Below, piece by piece: positions 10,215 to 21,331 of a stretch of DNA of 64,000 nucleotides; the stretch's first letter is position 1; each line of letters starts with the position of its first letter. Origin of the DNA: Pantoea eucrina (GTDB lineage Bacteria; Pseudomonadota; Gammaproteobacteria; Enterobacterales; Enterobacteriaceae); assembly GCF_001691555.1 (NCBI RefSeq), contig NZ_MAYN01000008.1, positions 762,617 to 826,616 on the forward strand. Reading direction: 5' to 3'. The translations under genes were made by a program, and so were the position numbers. The notes under the pieces were generated by a model. That model did not search any database and was not told the origin of the DNA. It saw nothing but the letters and a program-made list of their open reading frames with translations.

Positions 10215-11281
10215 CACAGCACTCCTTTTGAGCTCGGCAGGGTATTACCTTCCACGCGGATCGCCTGGCGCAGCGTGCGGCCAAACGCTTTGAACAAACT
10301 TTCCACGCGATGGTGATCGTTACGGCCTTTGGTTTTCAGGTGCAGCGTGCTCATCATGGCGTAGGAGAGCGAGCGGAAGAAGTGCTCGACCATCTCTGTA
10401 CTGAGATCGCCCACGCGCTGATAGCTGAACTCCGCTTTGTATTCGAGATGCGGCCGGCCGGAGATATCCAGCGCACAGCGCGCCAGACACTCATCCATTG
10501 GCAGCACAAAGCCGAAGCGGCCAATACCGCGCTTGTCGCCCAGCGCCCTGAGCAGCGCTTCACCCAGCGCCAGGCCGGTATCTTCTACCGTGTGGTGATC
10601 GTCGATATAGAGATCGCCTTTCACATCGATGTTCATGCGAAAGCCGCCGTGTACCGCGATCTGATCCAGCATGTGATCAAAAAAGCCGACGCCGGTGTTA
10701 ATTTTGCTGCCGCCTTCGCGGTCGAGCCACACTTCCACTTTGATCTGGGTCTCTTTGGTGTTGCGGTTCACCAGCGCATAGCGGTCGCGCTGAGTCAGGC
10801 GCGCCTGAATGGATGCCCAGCTCTCACCTTCAGCGCCGTAGCGCAGGCCCTGAATACCCATGTTTTCCGCCAGCTGCAGATCGGTCTGACGATCGCCAAT
10901 CACATAGCTGCTGGCTTTATCCAGCGCGCCTTCTGCCAGCCACGCTTCTACCAGCCGGGTTTTGGGTTTGCGGCAGTCGCAGTTATCGGCGGGCAGGTGA
11001 GGGCAGATCAGCACGTCGCTGAAGTTAATTCCCTGCGAGGTGAAGATCTGCATCATCAGCGTATGCGGCGCGTCAAAATCGGCCTGCGGGAAGCTTTCGG
11101 TGCCGAGGCCATCCTGATTGGTGATCATCACCAGCTGGTAACCCGCTTCCTGCAGCGCCAGCAGGGCAGGGATAACATCTTTCTCCAGCGCCAGTTTATC
11201 CAGGCGATCTACCTGAAAGTCGGACGGTGGCTCGGCAATTAACGTGCCGTCACGGTCAATAAAAAGGATCTTCTGGCTCAT
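10214..11281 (-). CDS. hisB: Bifunctional histidinol-phosphatase / imidazole glycerol-phosphate dehydratase
   Basis: Steps 6 and 8 of histidine synthesis in one protein of 355 residues. The N-terminal HAD phosphatase begins [15 protein letters not shown], with the DxD nucleophile, and has the [14 protein letters not shown] zinc loop. The C-terminal dehydratase carries the two metal-binding motifs [14 protein letters not shown] and [10 protein letters not shown], and later GRNDHH. The frame runs open to 11362, but ATG 11281 gives the conserved N-terminus and lies 2 bases after hisC. Confidence 0.97.
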
Positions 11282-11283
11282 GC

Positions 11284-13658
<2,375 letters not shown>

Positions 13659-13661
13659 CGG

Positions 13662-14561
13662 TTACTCCAGCATTTTTTCAATTGGCAGCACCAGAATTGA
13701 GCTGGCACCCAGCGCTTTCAGTTTTTCCATGGTTTCCCAGAACAGCGTCTCGCTGCTGACCATGTGCATCGCCACGCGGCTCACTTCGCCCGCCAGCGGC
13801 AGCACGGTCGGGCGCTCGGCACCTGGCAGCAGAGCGATCACCTCTTCCAGACGCTCGCTCGGCGCGTGCAGCATGATATATTTCGATTCACGCGCTTTGA
13901 TGACGCCCTGAATGCGCGTCATCATTGTGTCAACCAGCGCCTGCTTTGCGGCTGGCAGCTCACCGTCGCGCTGGATCAGTACCGCTTTGGAGCGATAAAT
14001 CACCTCCACTTCGCGCAGGCCGTTGGCCTCAAGCGTGGCGCCGGTAGAGACCAGATCGCAGATCGCATCGGCCAGGCCCGCACGCGGCGCGACCTCTACA
14101 GAGCCGTTCAGCAGGCAGGATTTAAACGCGATGTCCTGTTTATCGAGATACTGCTTCAGCAGGTGCGGATAAGAGGTCGCGATGCGGGCGTTGCTGAGAC
14201 ACTGCGGACCGGTGTATTCGGCATCAACCGGCATTGCCAGCGACAGGCGGCAGCCGCCGAAATCCAGGCGACGCAGCGTGAAGTAGCGCGGGTCTTCGCC
14301 CTGTGAACGGCGGGTCAGCAGCTCCTCTTCCAGCACGTTCTCACCGACAATGCCGAGATCGACCACGCCATCCATAACCAGGCCGGGAATATCGTCATCG
14401 CGCACGCGCAGGATATCGATAGGCATGTTCTCCGCAAACGCAATCAGACGCTGCTGCTGAAGGTTGATTTTGATGCCGCAGCGCGCCAGCAGTTCGCGTG
14501 ATTCATCACTCAAACGGCCAGATTTCTGCATAGCTATGCGTAAACGGGTGTTATCTAACAT
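13662..14561 (-). CDS. hisG: ATP phosphoribosyltransferase
   Basis: First and feedback-controlled step of histidine synthesis (ATP + PRPP). Long-form HisG of 299 residues with its C-terminal ACT-like regulatory domain (about residues 225-299), where histidine binds. The PRPP loop is in [19 protein letters not shown]. The start ATG 14561 begins [17 protein letters not shown], the usual enterobacterial N-terminus. The frame is open to 14699, but that part is leader DNA containing the attenuator. Confidence 0.98.
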   Translation of the reverse strand: MLDNTRLRIAMQKSGRLSDESRELLARCGIKINLQQQRLIAFAENMPIDILRVRDDDIPGLVMDGVVDLGIVGENVLEEELLTRRSQGEDPRYFTLRRLDFGGCRLSLAMPVDAEYTGPQCLSNARIATSYPHLLKQYLDKQDIAFKSCLLNGSVEVAPRAGLADAICDLVSTGATLEANGLREVEVIYRSKAVLIQRDGELPAAKQALVDTMMTRIQGVIKARESKYIMLHAPSERLEEVIALLPGAERPTVLPLAGEVSRVAMHMVSSETLFWETMEKLKALGASSILVLPIEKMLE

Positions 14562-14617
14562 GGTTCCTGTCCTCTTATTTGATCCTGTCTGAACGTGTTG
14601 CGTTTGCGTTCGCCCAT

Positions 14618-14649
14618 AAAAAAACCCCCGGAAGATGATCTTCCGGGGG
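14618..14649 (-). terminator. his operon attenuator terminator
   Basis: A perfect 12-base-arm hairpin (minus-strand arms CCCCCGGAAGAT and ATCTTCCGGGGG, 14625-14649) is followed by seven T. It sits between the leader peptide and hisG, as expected for histidine attenuation. Confidence 0.92.
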
Positions 14650-14712
14650 CTCTCTTTGCGCTCGCACCACTGGAAGATCCTGAACGTCTCCCAGCACACA
14701 TCGCCTGAAAGA

Positions 14713-14760
14713 CTAGTCAGGGTGATGGTGGTGATGATGGTTGAACTGAACGCGTGTCAT
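14713..14760 (-). CDS. hisL: his operon leader peptide
   Basis: A 15-codon ORF encoding [15 protein letters not shown], ending in TAG. It has six consecutive His codons; as I recall, the E. coli leader has seven. Ribosome stalling at these codons when charged tRNA-His is scarce prevents formation of the terminator hairpin at 14618-14649. It is too short for routine ORF calling but unmistakable in sequence and position. Confidence 0.96.
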   Translation of the reverse strand: MTRVQFNHHHHHHPD

Positions 14761-14803
14761 AATAAATTCCGTTGCTGAATGAGTATTCATTTGCGTGCTG
14801 ATT

Positions 14804-14832
14804 AACCTAGCGAAGATGGCGCGGCTTGGCAA
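14804..14832 (-). promoter_or_regulatory. his operon sigma-70 promoter
   Basis: On the minus strand, -35 TTGCCA (14827-14832) and -10 TAGGTT (14804-14809) are 17 bases apart. The same -10 hexamer is used by the E. coli and Salmonella his promoters, as far as I recall. It lies 44 bases upstream of hisL. Confidence 0.8.
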
Positions 14833-14941
14833 CCCTTTTTTAACGTCAGTTTACGGAACCTTCCGCAACACTTTGCGCTGGTTTGCCGGGCAGCCCCGCT
14901 CTAAGATGAGAGAACAATGGCGCGCAACAGCAGGAGCAAAG

Positions 14942-15769
14942 ATGAAACGAGTCGCGATTACGGGTCTGGGCTGGCTGGGTATGCCGCTGGCAATGGCGCT
15001 GACGGCGCGGGGCTGGGACGTCACCGGCACGAAAACCACGCCGGATGGCGTTGAAGCCGCGCGGCGCTGCGGCATTGAGGCGTTTCAGCTGAAACTGACG
15101 CCGGAAATTGAGTGTGATGCAGATGAACTTGAGGCGCTGATGCAGGTGGATGCGCTGGTGGTCACGCTGCCTGCCAGTCGCACCGTGCAGGGTGCTGATG
15201 CCTATATGCAGGCGGTGCAAAACGTAGTGGACACGGCGCTGGCAAGCCGGGTGCCACGCATTATATTCACCAGCTCCACCTCGGTGTATGGCGCAGGCGA
15301 GGGGGTCATGAAAGAGCAGAGTGCGCTGCAGCCGGAGACGGTCGCCGGCAAAACGCTGGTTGAGCTGGAGAACTGGCTGCACGGCCTGCCAGGCACCAGC
15401 GTGGATATTCTGCGGCTCGCCGGCCTGGTAGGACCAGACCGCCATCCTGGCCGCTTTCTTGCCGGAAAAACCGGGCTGGAACACGGCAGCCACGGCGTCA
15501 ACCTGGTGCATCTGGACGATGTGGTGGAAGCGATTATGCTGCTGCTGCAGCGGCCGAAAGGAGGGCATACCTACAACCTCTGCGCGCCGCATCATCCGTC
15601 GCGGGATACGTTTTATCCTGACGTCACAAAGAAGCTGGGGCTGGTGCCGCCCACGTTCAGTGCGCAGCCTGACCGGCCAACCGGGAAGCTGATCGATGGC
15701 ACAAAAATTTGTGATGAGCTCGGCTTTGAGTATCGTTATCCCGATCCGGCGCGCATGCCGCTGGCCTAA
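14942..15769 (+). CDS. yeeZ: YeeZ, NAD(P)-binding SDR-like protein
   Basis: A 275-residue cytoplasmic protein of the NAD-dependent epimerase/dehydratase class. The dinucleotide-binding motif VAITGLGWLGMPLA is at the N-terminus, an atypical GxGxxG. TSSTSVYGAGEG holds the SDR-like Ser/Tyr region, followed by DILRLAGLVGP and GVNLVHLDDV. It closely resembles E. coli YeeZ, whose substrate is not known. AGGAG at 14930-14934 supports ATG 14942; the open frame to 14795 overlaps the his promoter and is unlikely to be used. It is divergent from the his operon, as in E. coli, but yeeY is not next to it. Confidence 0.93.
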   Translation: MKRVAITGLGWLGMPLAMALTARGWDVTGTKTTPDGVEAARRCGIEAFQLKLTPEIECDADELEALMQVDALVVTLPASRTVQGADAYMQAVQNVVDTALASRVPRIIFTSSTSVYGAGEGVMKEQSALQPETVAGKTLVELENWLHGLPGTSVDILRLAGLVGPDRHPGRFLAGKTGLEHGSHGVNLVHLDDVVEAIMLLLQRPKGGHTYNLCAPHHPSRDTFYPDVTKKLGLVPPTFSAQPDRPTGKLIDGTKICDELGFEYRYPDPARMPLA

Positions 15770-15770
15770 A

Positions 15771-15800
15771 CGCAGCGGGAGAGACGCATCTCCCGCTGCG
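15771..15800. terminator. Stem-loop between convergent yeeZ and puuB
   Basis: Perfect arms CGCAGCGGGAGA and TCTCCCGCTGCG with a 6-base loop. There is no T run on either side, so it may be a transcript 3'-end hairpin rather than a full intrinsic terminator. Confidence 0.6.
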
Positions 15801-15802
15801 GA

Positions 15803-17080
15803 TCAGACGCCCAGCCGATCGCGTAACGCATACCATACGGCACCCATCGCCGTCAGCGGGACTTTAAACCGGCGTCCGCCCGGGAATGGCAGGTGCGGAA
15901 GCCGGGCAAAAGCGTCAAACCGCTCCGCCTGACCACGCAGCACTTCGGCAATCAGCTTGCCGGCGAGATGCGTGCAGGTAACGCCGTGGCCGCTGTCGCC
16001 CTGCATAAAATAGGCGTTGCGCTCCAGCTGACCAAACTGCGGCATACGCGACAGCGTCAGCAGGAAATTACCGCTCCAGCGGTGGCTGATTTTGATAGTG
16101 CGCAGCTGGGGAAACGTGCGCTGCAGCTTGGGCAGGATCAGGGCATCGATATCAGCCGGTTCGCGCGCGCCATACACCACGCCCCCGCCATACAGCAGGC
16201 GGTTATCCGCAGTAAGACGGAAGTAATCGAGCAGATAGTTACAATCCTCCACGCAGTAGTTGTTAGGCAGCAGCCCCAGCGCCTGGTCACGGCTGAGCGG
16301 TTCGGTGGTCACAATCTGTGAGCCGCACGGCATGCTTTTACGGCTCAGGCGCGGCTCCAGCTGCGCCGGCAGATAGGCGTTACCGGCAAAAATGACAAAG
16401 GTGGCGTGCACCTCTCCGTGCGCGGTGGTAATGCGATGCGGTGTACCGTAGTGTACGCCGAGGGCAGCAGAGTGTTCATAGATGCGCCCGCCGTGGCGGC
16501 GGATCGCCTCCGCTTCTCCCAGCGCCAGATTCAGCGGGTGCAGATGTGCGCCGCGCTTATCCAGCAGGCCACCGACATAGCGATCGGTAGCGATCTCCCG
16601 CCGGATACCGCGCTCATCCAGCAGCTCCAGGCTCTGATTACCGTAGCGCGCCCAGCTCGCCTGCTGACGCCGCAGGTGGCCCATCTGCCGCTGATTCAGG
16701 GCGGCAAAAATACCGCCCGGCCGGTAGTCGCAGCTGATCGCATAGCGATCGATACGGTCGCGGATAATATCGGCACCCTCAAACATCATGCTGCCCAGCA
16801 TCGCTGCGGTCGCTTTACCGTAGCGCTGCTCTATTACATCCACGTCGCGGCTGTAGGAATTCACCACCTGACCGCCGTTGCGTCCGCTGGCGCCAAAGCC
16901 GATGGTGGCCGCCTCCAGCACAACCACGTCGTAGCCCGCTTCGGTCAGAAACAGCGCCGAGGAGAGGCCGGTAAAGCCGCCGCCGATAATACAGACGTCG
17001 CACTGAATGCTCTCCTGCAGCGCAGGCCAGGGGGCGTGCGGGTTGGCGCTGGCTGCGTAATAGCTCTCCACATGATGCAT
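15803..17080 (-). CDS. puuB: Gamma-glutamylputrescine oxidase
   Basis: FAD-dependent DAO-family oxidase of the Puu putrescine pathway. It oxidises gamma-glutamylputrescine to the aldehyde. At 425 residues it is almost exactly the E. coli length. The FAD-binding motif CIIGGGFTGLSSALFL is near residues 30-45, followed by GFGASGRNGGQVVNSYSRD, the usual PuuB stretch, and a C-terminal QGDSGHGVTCTHLAGKL that closes the FAD site. The start ATG 17080 has a GGAGGATG-type Shine-Dalgarno and lies 10 bases after puuD. The two form an operon divergent from puuA. Confidence 0.93.
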   Translation of the reverse strand: MHHVESYYAASANPHAPWPALQESIQCDVCIIGGGFTGLSSALFLTEAGYDVVVLEAATIGFGASGRNGGQVVNSYSRDVDVIEQRYGKATAAMLGSMMFEGADIIRDRIDRYAISCDYRPGGIFAALNQRQMGHLRRQQASWARYGNQSLELLDERGIRREIATDRYVGGLLDKRGAHLHPLNLALGEAEAIRRHGGRIYEHSAALGVHYGTPHRITTAHGEVHATFVIFAGNAYLPAQLEPRLSRKSMPCGSQIVTTEPLSRDQALGLLPNNYCVEDCNYLLDYFRLTADNRLLYGGGVVYGAREPADIDALILPKLQRTFPQLRTIKISHRWSGNFLLTLSRMPQFGQLERNAYFMQGDSGHGVTCTHLAGKLIAEVLRGQAERFDAFARLPHLPFPGGRRFKVPLTAMGAVWYALRDRLGV

Positions 17081-17090
17081 CACATCCTCC

Positions 17091-17852
17091 TCAGGGTCGT
17101 GACCGGTGATAATTGCTGGCGGCCTGAATAAATGCAGCAAACAGCTGACGTGAAACCGGGTTCTGCTCAGACTGCCACTCCGGATGCCACTGCACCGCCA
17201 GCGCAAAAGGATGATGACGCAGGCTCACCGCCTCAATTACGCCATCTGCGGCGCGCGCCTCTATGCGCAGCTGCGGTCCCGGCGTGCGTACGCCCTGCGC
17301 ATGCAGTGAGTTAACGGTAAAGGGGGCATGGCAGTCAGGCAGCTGACTCAGCAACCCGCCCGGTTCCGGCGTGACCAGATGCGCCGCCGCGTACTGCTGC
17401 GACAGCGGCCGGGCAGGATCTTCACGGTGATCCTGAAATCCTTTAACCTGATGCAGCTGACGATGCAGGGCACCGCCGTTGGCGACCACCAGCTCCTGCA
17501 GGCCGCGGCAGATACCAAACAGCGGCATCTGCCGGCTGGTCGCCCAGGTAATGGCAGCAAAAGCCAGGCGGTCGCGGGCCGGGTCGCTGTGCGCTTCACT
17601 GCCCGCTTCGCCATAGTGCCAGGGTTCAATGTTGCTGGGGCTGCCAGGCAGCAGCAGGCCGTCCAGCAGCGCCATGCTTTGCGCCAGCAACTCTGGTGCG
17701 TCCAGCAGCTGATGCGGCAGCGGCAGCGGAACACCGCCCGCCGCGACCACCGCATCCGGATATTTATTGTGCAGCGTCTGAGCGGGGTGGGGGCCAGTCA
17801 TATTCTGGCACATCACTATCCCGATCAGCGGTTTTACAGAATCTGTCATCAT
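17091..17852 (-). CDS. puuD: Gamma-glutamyl-GABA hydrolase
   Basis: Class I glutamine-amidotransferase-like hydrolase that releases GABA and glutamate from gamma-glutamyl-GABA, the last Puu step before GABA. The nucleophile Cys is in LFGICRGLQELVVANGG, and the His/Glu pair is in AVQWHPEWQ. Length is 253 residues, matching PuuD. Two adjacent ATG codons (17852, 17849) could serve as start. It is the first gene of the puuDB operon; puuR, puuC and puuE are not in the window. Confidence 0.94.
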   Translation of the reverse strand: MMTDSVKPLIGIVMCQNMTGPHPAQTLHNKYPDAVVAAGGVPLPLPHQLLDAPELLAQSMALLDGLLLPGSPSNIEPWHYGEAGSEAHSDPARDRLAFAAITWATSRQMPLFGICRGLQELVVANGGALHRQLHQVKGFQDHREDPARPLSQQYAAAHLVTPEPGGLLSQLPDCHAPFTVNSLHAQGVRTPGPQLRIEARAADGVIEAVSLRHHPFALAVQWHPEWQSEQNPVSRQLFAAFIQAASNYHRSRP

Positions 17853-18061
17853 CCGGTTACCACGCTGAGAGTACGATCGCTCTGCCGGCAGGGTCAGGCA
17901 GGCGCGTAAGCGAGCCTGTTATTCTCAATCTAATCTGCCCGCGCCGAACTGCAAACCAGATTGTTACATTTGCACACTATTTGTGTTGGCGCTATGTTAG
18001 AGCTGTAGTTCGGAATTAAAGCATCGCGCAAACCTCATTAACGGTAACTGGCGGGTGGTAT

Positions 18062-19477
18062 ATGACGAATATCGTGGAAGTAGAAGACTTCACGCGGCAC
18101 AGTGAAGAGAAGCGAACAAGCGCGTTCCAGCTGGAGGTGAAAACCTGGCTGGAACGCCATCCTGAAACGCAGTATGTCGATATCCTGTTAAATGATTTAA
18201 ATGGTGTTTTTCGCGGTAAACGGATCCCTGTCGCCGCGCTCCCCAGGCTTGAAAAAGGGTGTTACTTTCCCGCCTCTGTTTTTGCCATGGACATTCTCGG
18301 CAACACCGTTGAAGAAGCCGGTCTCGGCCAGGCGCTTGGCGAACCCGATAACCTCTGCATTCCTGTTCCCGGCACGCTTATTCCTTCTGCTTCCGATCCG
18401 CAACGCATTGCTCAGCTGCTGCTGACGATGTGCAACCAAGATGGCACTCCCTTTGACGTTGAACCCCGAAACGTGCTGAACCGGCTGTGGCAGCAGCTGC
18501 GTAATCGCGGACTGTTTCCGGCGGTAGCGGTAGAGCTGGAGTTCTATCTGGTTGATAAGCAACGTGATGCCGGCGGATTTATTCAGCCGCCGTGCTCGCC
18601 AGGCAGCGCAGAGCGCAACATGCACTGTCAGGTTTATTCAGTAGATAACCTCGATCATTTTGCTGACGTGCTGCGTGATATCGATGCGCTGGCGCAGCGG
18701 CAGGGGATCCCGGCCGATGGGGCACTGGCAGAAGCCTCGCCGGGGCAGTTTGAGATCAATCTGCATCACACGCAGGATATTCTCAAAGCGTGTGATGACG
18801 CGGTTCTGCTGAAGCGGCTGGTGCGACAGGTGGCGGAAAATCACGGTATGACCGCCACGTTTATGGCGAAGCCGTATGAGGAGTATGCCGGCAGCGGCAT
18901 GCACGTACACATCAGCATGCTCGACGCGGCAGACCATAACGCATTCTCTCTGGATGATGGCAGCAACTCGCCGCTGCTGAAGCGCGCGCTGGCAGGTATG
19001 ATTGATCTGATGCCGGCGTCAATGGCGCTGCTGGCGCCCAACGTTAATGCTTACCGGCGCTTCTCGCCAGAGTCGTTTGTGCCGCTGCAGGCGTCGTGGG
19101 GACATAACAATCGCACCGTGGCGCTGCGTATACCGTGCGGTGACAAAGAGAACCATCGCGTGGAGTATCGCGTGGCGGGTGCAGATGCCAATCCCTACCT
19201 GGTCGTGTCAACAATTCTTGCCGGGATTTTGCACGGTCTGGATAATCAGCTACCTTTACCTCATGCGGTGACCGGAAACGGACATGCTGCAGAAGGGCTG
19301 GCACTGCCGGTTCGCCAGAGCGACGCCCTTTATGAATTTGAAAGCAGCTACCCGCTGCAGAAGCTGCTGGGAGAGCGTTTCAGCCGCGTATGGCACAGCT
19401 GTAAGCAGTGTGAGCTGCGGGAATTTGAACGCCTGATCACCGCTACAGAGATTGACTGGATGCTAAAGAACGCCTGA
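18062..19477 (+). CDS. puuA: Glutamate-putrescine ligase
   Basis: Glutamine-synthetase-fold enzyme that joins glutamate to putrescine with ATP, the first committed Puu step. The 471 residues match PuuA. DILLNDLNGVFRGKRIP is the N-terminal beta-grasp motif. ALAEASPGQFEINLHHT and GSGMHVHISML are the metal/glutamate-binding blocks, and RIPCGDKENHRVEYRVAG the C-terminal ATP/Arg block. The 209 bases between it and divergent puuD hold the promoters; I could not identify a clear PuuR box there. Confidence 0.95.
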   Translation: MTNIVEVEDFTRHSEEKRTSAFQLEVKTWLERHPETQYVDILLNDLNGVFRGKRIPVAALPRLEKGCYFPASVFAMDILGNTVEEAGLGQALGEPDNLCIPVPGTLIPSASDPQRIAQLLLTMCNQDGTPFDVEPRNVLNRLWQQLRNRGLFPAVAVELEFYLVDKQRDAGGFIQPPCSPGSAERNMHCQVYSVDNLDHFADVLRDIDALAQRQGIPADGALAEASPGQFEINLHHTQDILKACDDAVLLKRLVRQVAENHGMTATFMAKPYEEYAGSGMHVHISMLDAADHNAFSLDDGSNSPLLKRALAGMIDLMPASMALLAPNVNAYRRFSPESFVPLQASWGHNNRTVALRIPCGDKENHRVEYRVAGADANPYLVVSTILAGILHGLDNQLPLPHAVTGNGHAAEGLALPVRQSDALYEFESSYPLQKLLGERFSRVWHSCKQCELREFERLITATEIDWMLKNA

Positions 19478-19559
19478 CGAGCAGAAGAATTGCGTTAACG
19501 TCTTGTGTCGATGGTATAAGTTGGGGCAAAATATGCCCCCTGCAAAAGACAGAACATAG

Positions 19560-19587
19560 CCGACGCATTGAGCGTCGGTTATTTTTT
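19560..19587 (+). terminator. Rho-independent terminator downstream of puuA
   Basis: The stem CCGACGC-attga-GCGTCGG (19560-19578) is followed by a T-rich tract with seven consecutive T. It lies about 80 bases after the puuA stop and before the small ORF, separating puuA from plaP. Confidence 0.85.
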
Positions 19588-19684
19588 TGCATAATGTTTT
19601 TAATACATACATAACCGAGGCCGGACGCGTATCCGGATAGATAGACACCGAAACACGCTTCTGCGTGAGATTTGAGGAACAAAG

Positions 19685-19858
19685 ATGGGACTGTTTACAA
19701 TTGCACCAGCACTGGCTGGTTCTCGCTTTCGTGATGATTACGGCGCGGCGACAATCGCAAACACTAATATCACTTCTCACTGCAGCACATTGCGCAGTAT
19801 CCCTGTGGTACAACTGACATCAGTTGCTGCTGTAGGGGGTCTGAACAATGGCGCTTAA
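19685..19858 (+). CDS. Unlisted 57-residue small ORF overlapping the plaP start
   Basis: ATG 19685 opens a 57-codon frame ending TAA 19856-19858, 11 bases inside plaP. A good Shine-Dalgarno (TGAGGA) sits 9 bases upstream. The product starts [20 protein letters not shown], hydrophobic then charged, and continues rich in Thr, Ser, Ala. Two hairpins (CCGGA/TCCGG at 19621-19636 and CACGC/GCGTG at 19654-19667) precede it. E. coli has the small protein gene yoeI upstream of plaP, as I recall, so this may be its counterpart or a leader peptide controlling plaP. Function is not known. Confidence 0.55.
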   Translation: MGLFTIAPALAGSRFRDDYGAATIANTNITSHCSTLRSIPVVQLTSVAAVGGLNNGA

Positions 19859-21206
19859 TACCTCTGCCGCACCTCAGCGTGCACATCTGAAAAAAACTCT
19901 GACCCTGCTTCCGGTCGTCATGATGGGCCTGGCGTATATGCAGCCAATGACCCTGTTTGATACCTTCGGCATTGTGTCAGGTTTAACCGACGGCCACGTC
20001 GCCACTGCCTATGCTTTCGCCCTGATTGCGATTCTGTTTACGGCTGTGAGTTACGGTAAGCTGGTACGCCGCTTCCCATCTGCGGGCTCCGCTTATACCT
20101 ACGCTCAGAAAGCCATCAGTCCGCACGTCGGCTTTATGGTGGGCTGGTCATCGCTGCTGGACTATCTGTTCATGCCGATGATCAACATCCTGCTGGCAAA
20201 AAGCTACTTTGAGTCGCTGGTGCCGGGTATTCCGTCGTGGATTTTCGTTGTGCTGCTGGTGGCCTTTATGACCATCTCCAACCTGCGTGGTATCAAAACC
20301 GTGGCTAACTTTAACAGCGTCATTGTGGTGCTGCAGGTTGTGGTCATGGCCGTGATTACCGGTATGGTGGTTTACGGTGTGGCGCACGGTATTGGCTCCG
20401 GTACGCTGGTAAGCACGAAACCGTTCTGGTCTGAGCATGCTCAGGTGGTGCCGATGATCACCGGTGCGACGATTCTCTGCTTCTCGTTCCTCGGCTTTGA
20501 CGGCATCAGCTCGCTGTCGGAAGAGACCAAAGATGCTGAACGCACGATCCCGCGCGCGATTTTCCTGACGGCGCTGATTGGTGGCGTGATCTTTATCGCG
20601 GTCTCCTACTTCCTGCAGCTCTACTTCCCGGATATCTCGCGTTTCCAGAATCCGGACTCGTCACAGCCTGAAATCATGCTGTTTGTGGCCGGTAAAGCGC
20701 TGCAGATCGGGATCCTGATCTTCTCTGTGGTGACCGTGCTGGCGTCAGGTATGGCGGCACACGCAGGCGTTTCACGTCTGATGTACGTAATGGGCCGCGA
20801 TGGCGTGTTCCCGCAGCGCATCTTTGGCTTCGTGCATCCAAAATATCGCACGCCGTCACTGAACGTACTGCTGGTGGGCGCGGTGGCACTGCTGGCTATC
20901 AACTTTGATCTGGTGACCGCTACGGCGCTGATCAACTTTGGTGCGCTGGTCGCATTTACCTTTGTTAACCTCTCCGTGATCGCACAGTTCTGGATCCGCG
21001 AGAAGCGTAACAAGACGCTGAAAGACCACCTGAACTATCTGGTGCTGCCTGTAATGGGCGCGCTGACGGTGGGTGCGCTATGGATCAACCTCGAAGAGAC
21101 CTCCATGGTGCTGGGTCTGGTATGGGGCGCAATTGGTATTATCTACCTGGCGTTCGTCACCCGTACCTTCCGTAATCCGGTCCCGCAGTTCAGCGAAGAA
21201 GTGTAA
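19848..21206 (+). CDS. plaP: Low-affinity putrescine importer PlaP
   Basis: APC-family amino-acid/polyamine permease of 452 residues with about 12 transmembrane segments in the inner membrane. Close resemblance to E. coli PlaP (YeeF): [40 protein letters not shown], and [20 protein letters not shown]. It takes up putrescine, which fits the neighbouring puu genes that degrade it. AGGGGG is 9 bases before the ATG and lies within the small ORF, so translation of the two is probably coupled. E. coli PlaP has also been tied to surface motility. Confidence 0.94.
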   Translation: MALNTSAAPQRAHLKKTLTLLPVVMMGLAYMQPMTLFDTFGIVSGLTDGHVATAYAFALIAILFTAVSYGKLVRRFPSAGSAYTYAQKAISPHVGFMVGWSSLLDYLFMPMINILLAKSYFESLVPGIPSWIFVVLLVAFMTISNLRGIKTVANFNSVIVVLQVVVMAVITGMVVYGVAHGIGSGTLVSTKPFWSEHAQVVPMITGATILCFSFLGFDGISSLSEETKDAERTIPRAIFLTALIGGVIFIAVSYFLQLYFPDISRFQNPDSSQPEIMLFVAGKALQIGILIFSVVTVLASGMAAHAGVSRLMYVMGRDGVFPQRIFGFVHPKYRTPSLNVLLVGAVALLAINFDLVTATALINFGALVAFTFVNLSVIAQFWIREKRNKTLKDHLNYLVLPVMGALTVGALWINLEETSMVLGLVWGAIGIIYLAFVTRTFRNPVPQFSEEV

Positions 21207-21213
21207 TGCCCGT

Positions 21214-21238
21214 GACCGGAGGCGCTGCGCCTCCGGTC
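21214..21238 (+). terminator. Hairpin after plaP
   Basis: Perfect 11-base arms GACCGGAGGCG and CGCCTCCGGTC with a 3-base loop, 7 bases past the stop, followed by a weak T-rich tract (TGCTTTCTG). Confidence 0.7.
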
Positions 21239-21331
21239 TGCTTTCTGCAAGAGTTATCCCCGCTACACACCCGTTACCTTCGCCTGGTATATTTGCACTA
21301 ACCTGGTTTCACTTCTGACACCTGTTTCACT

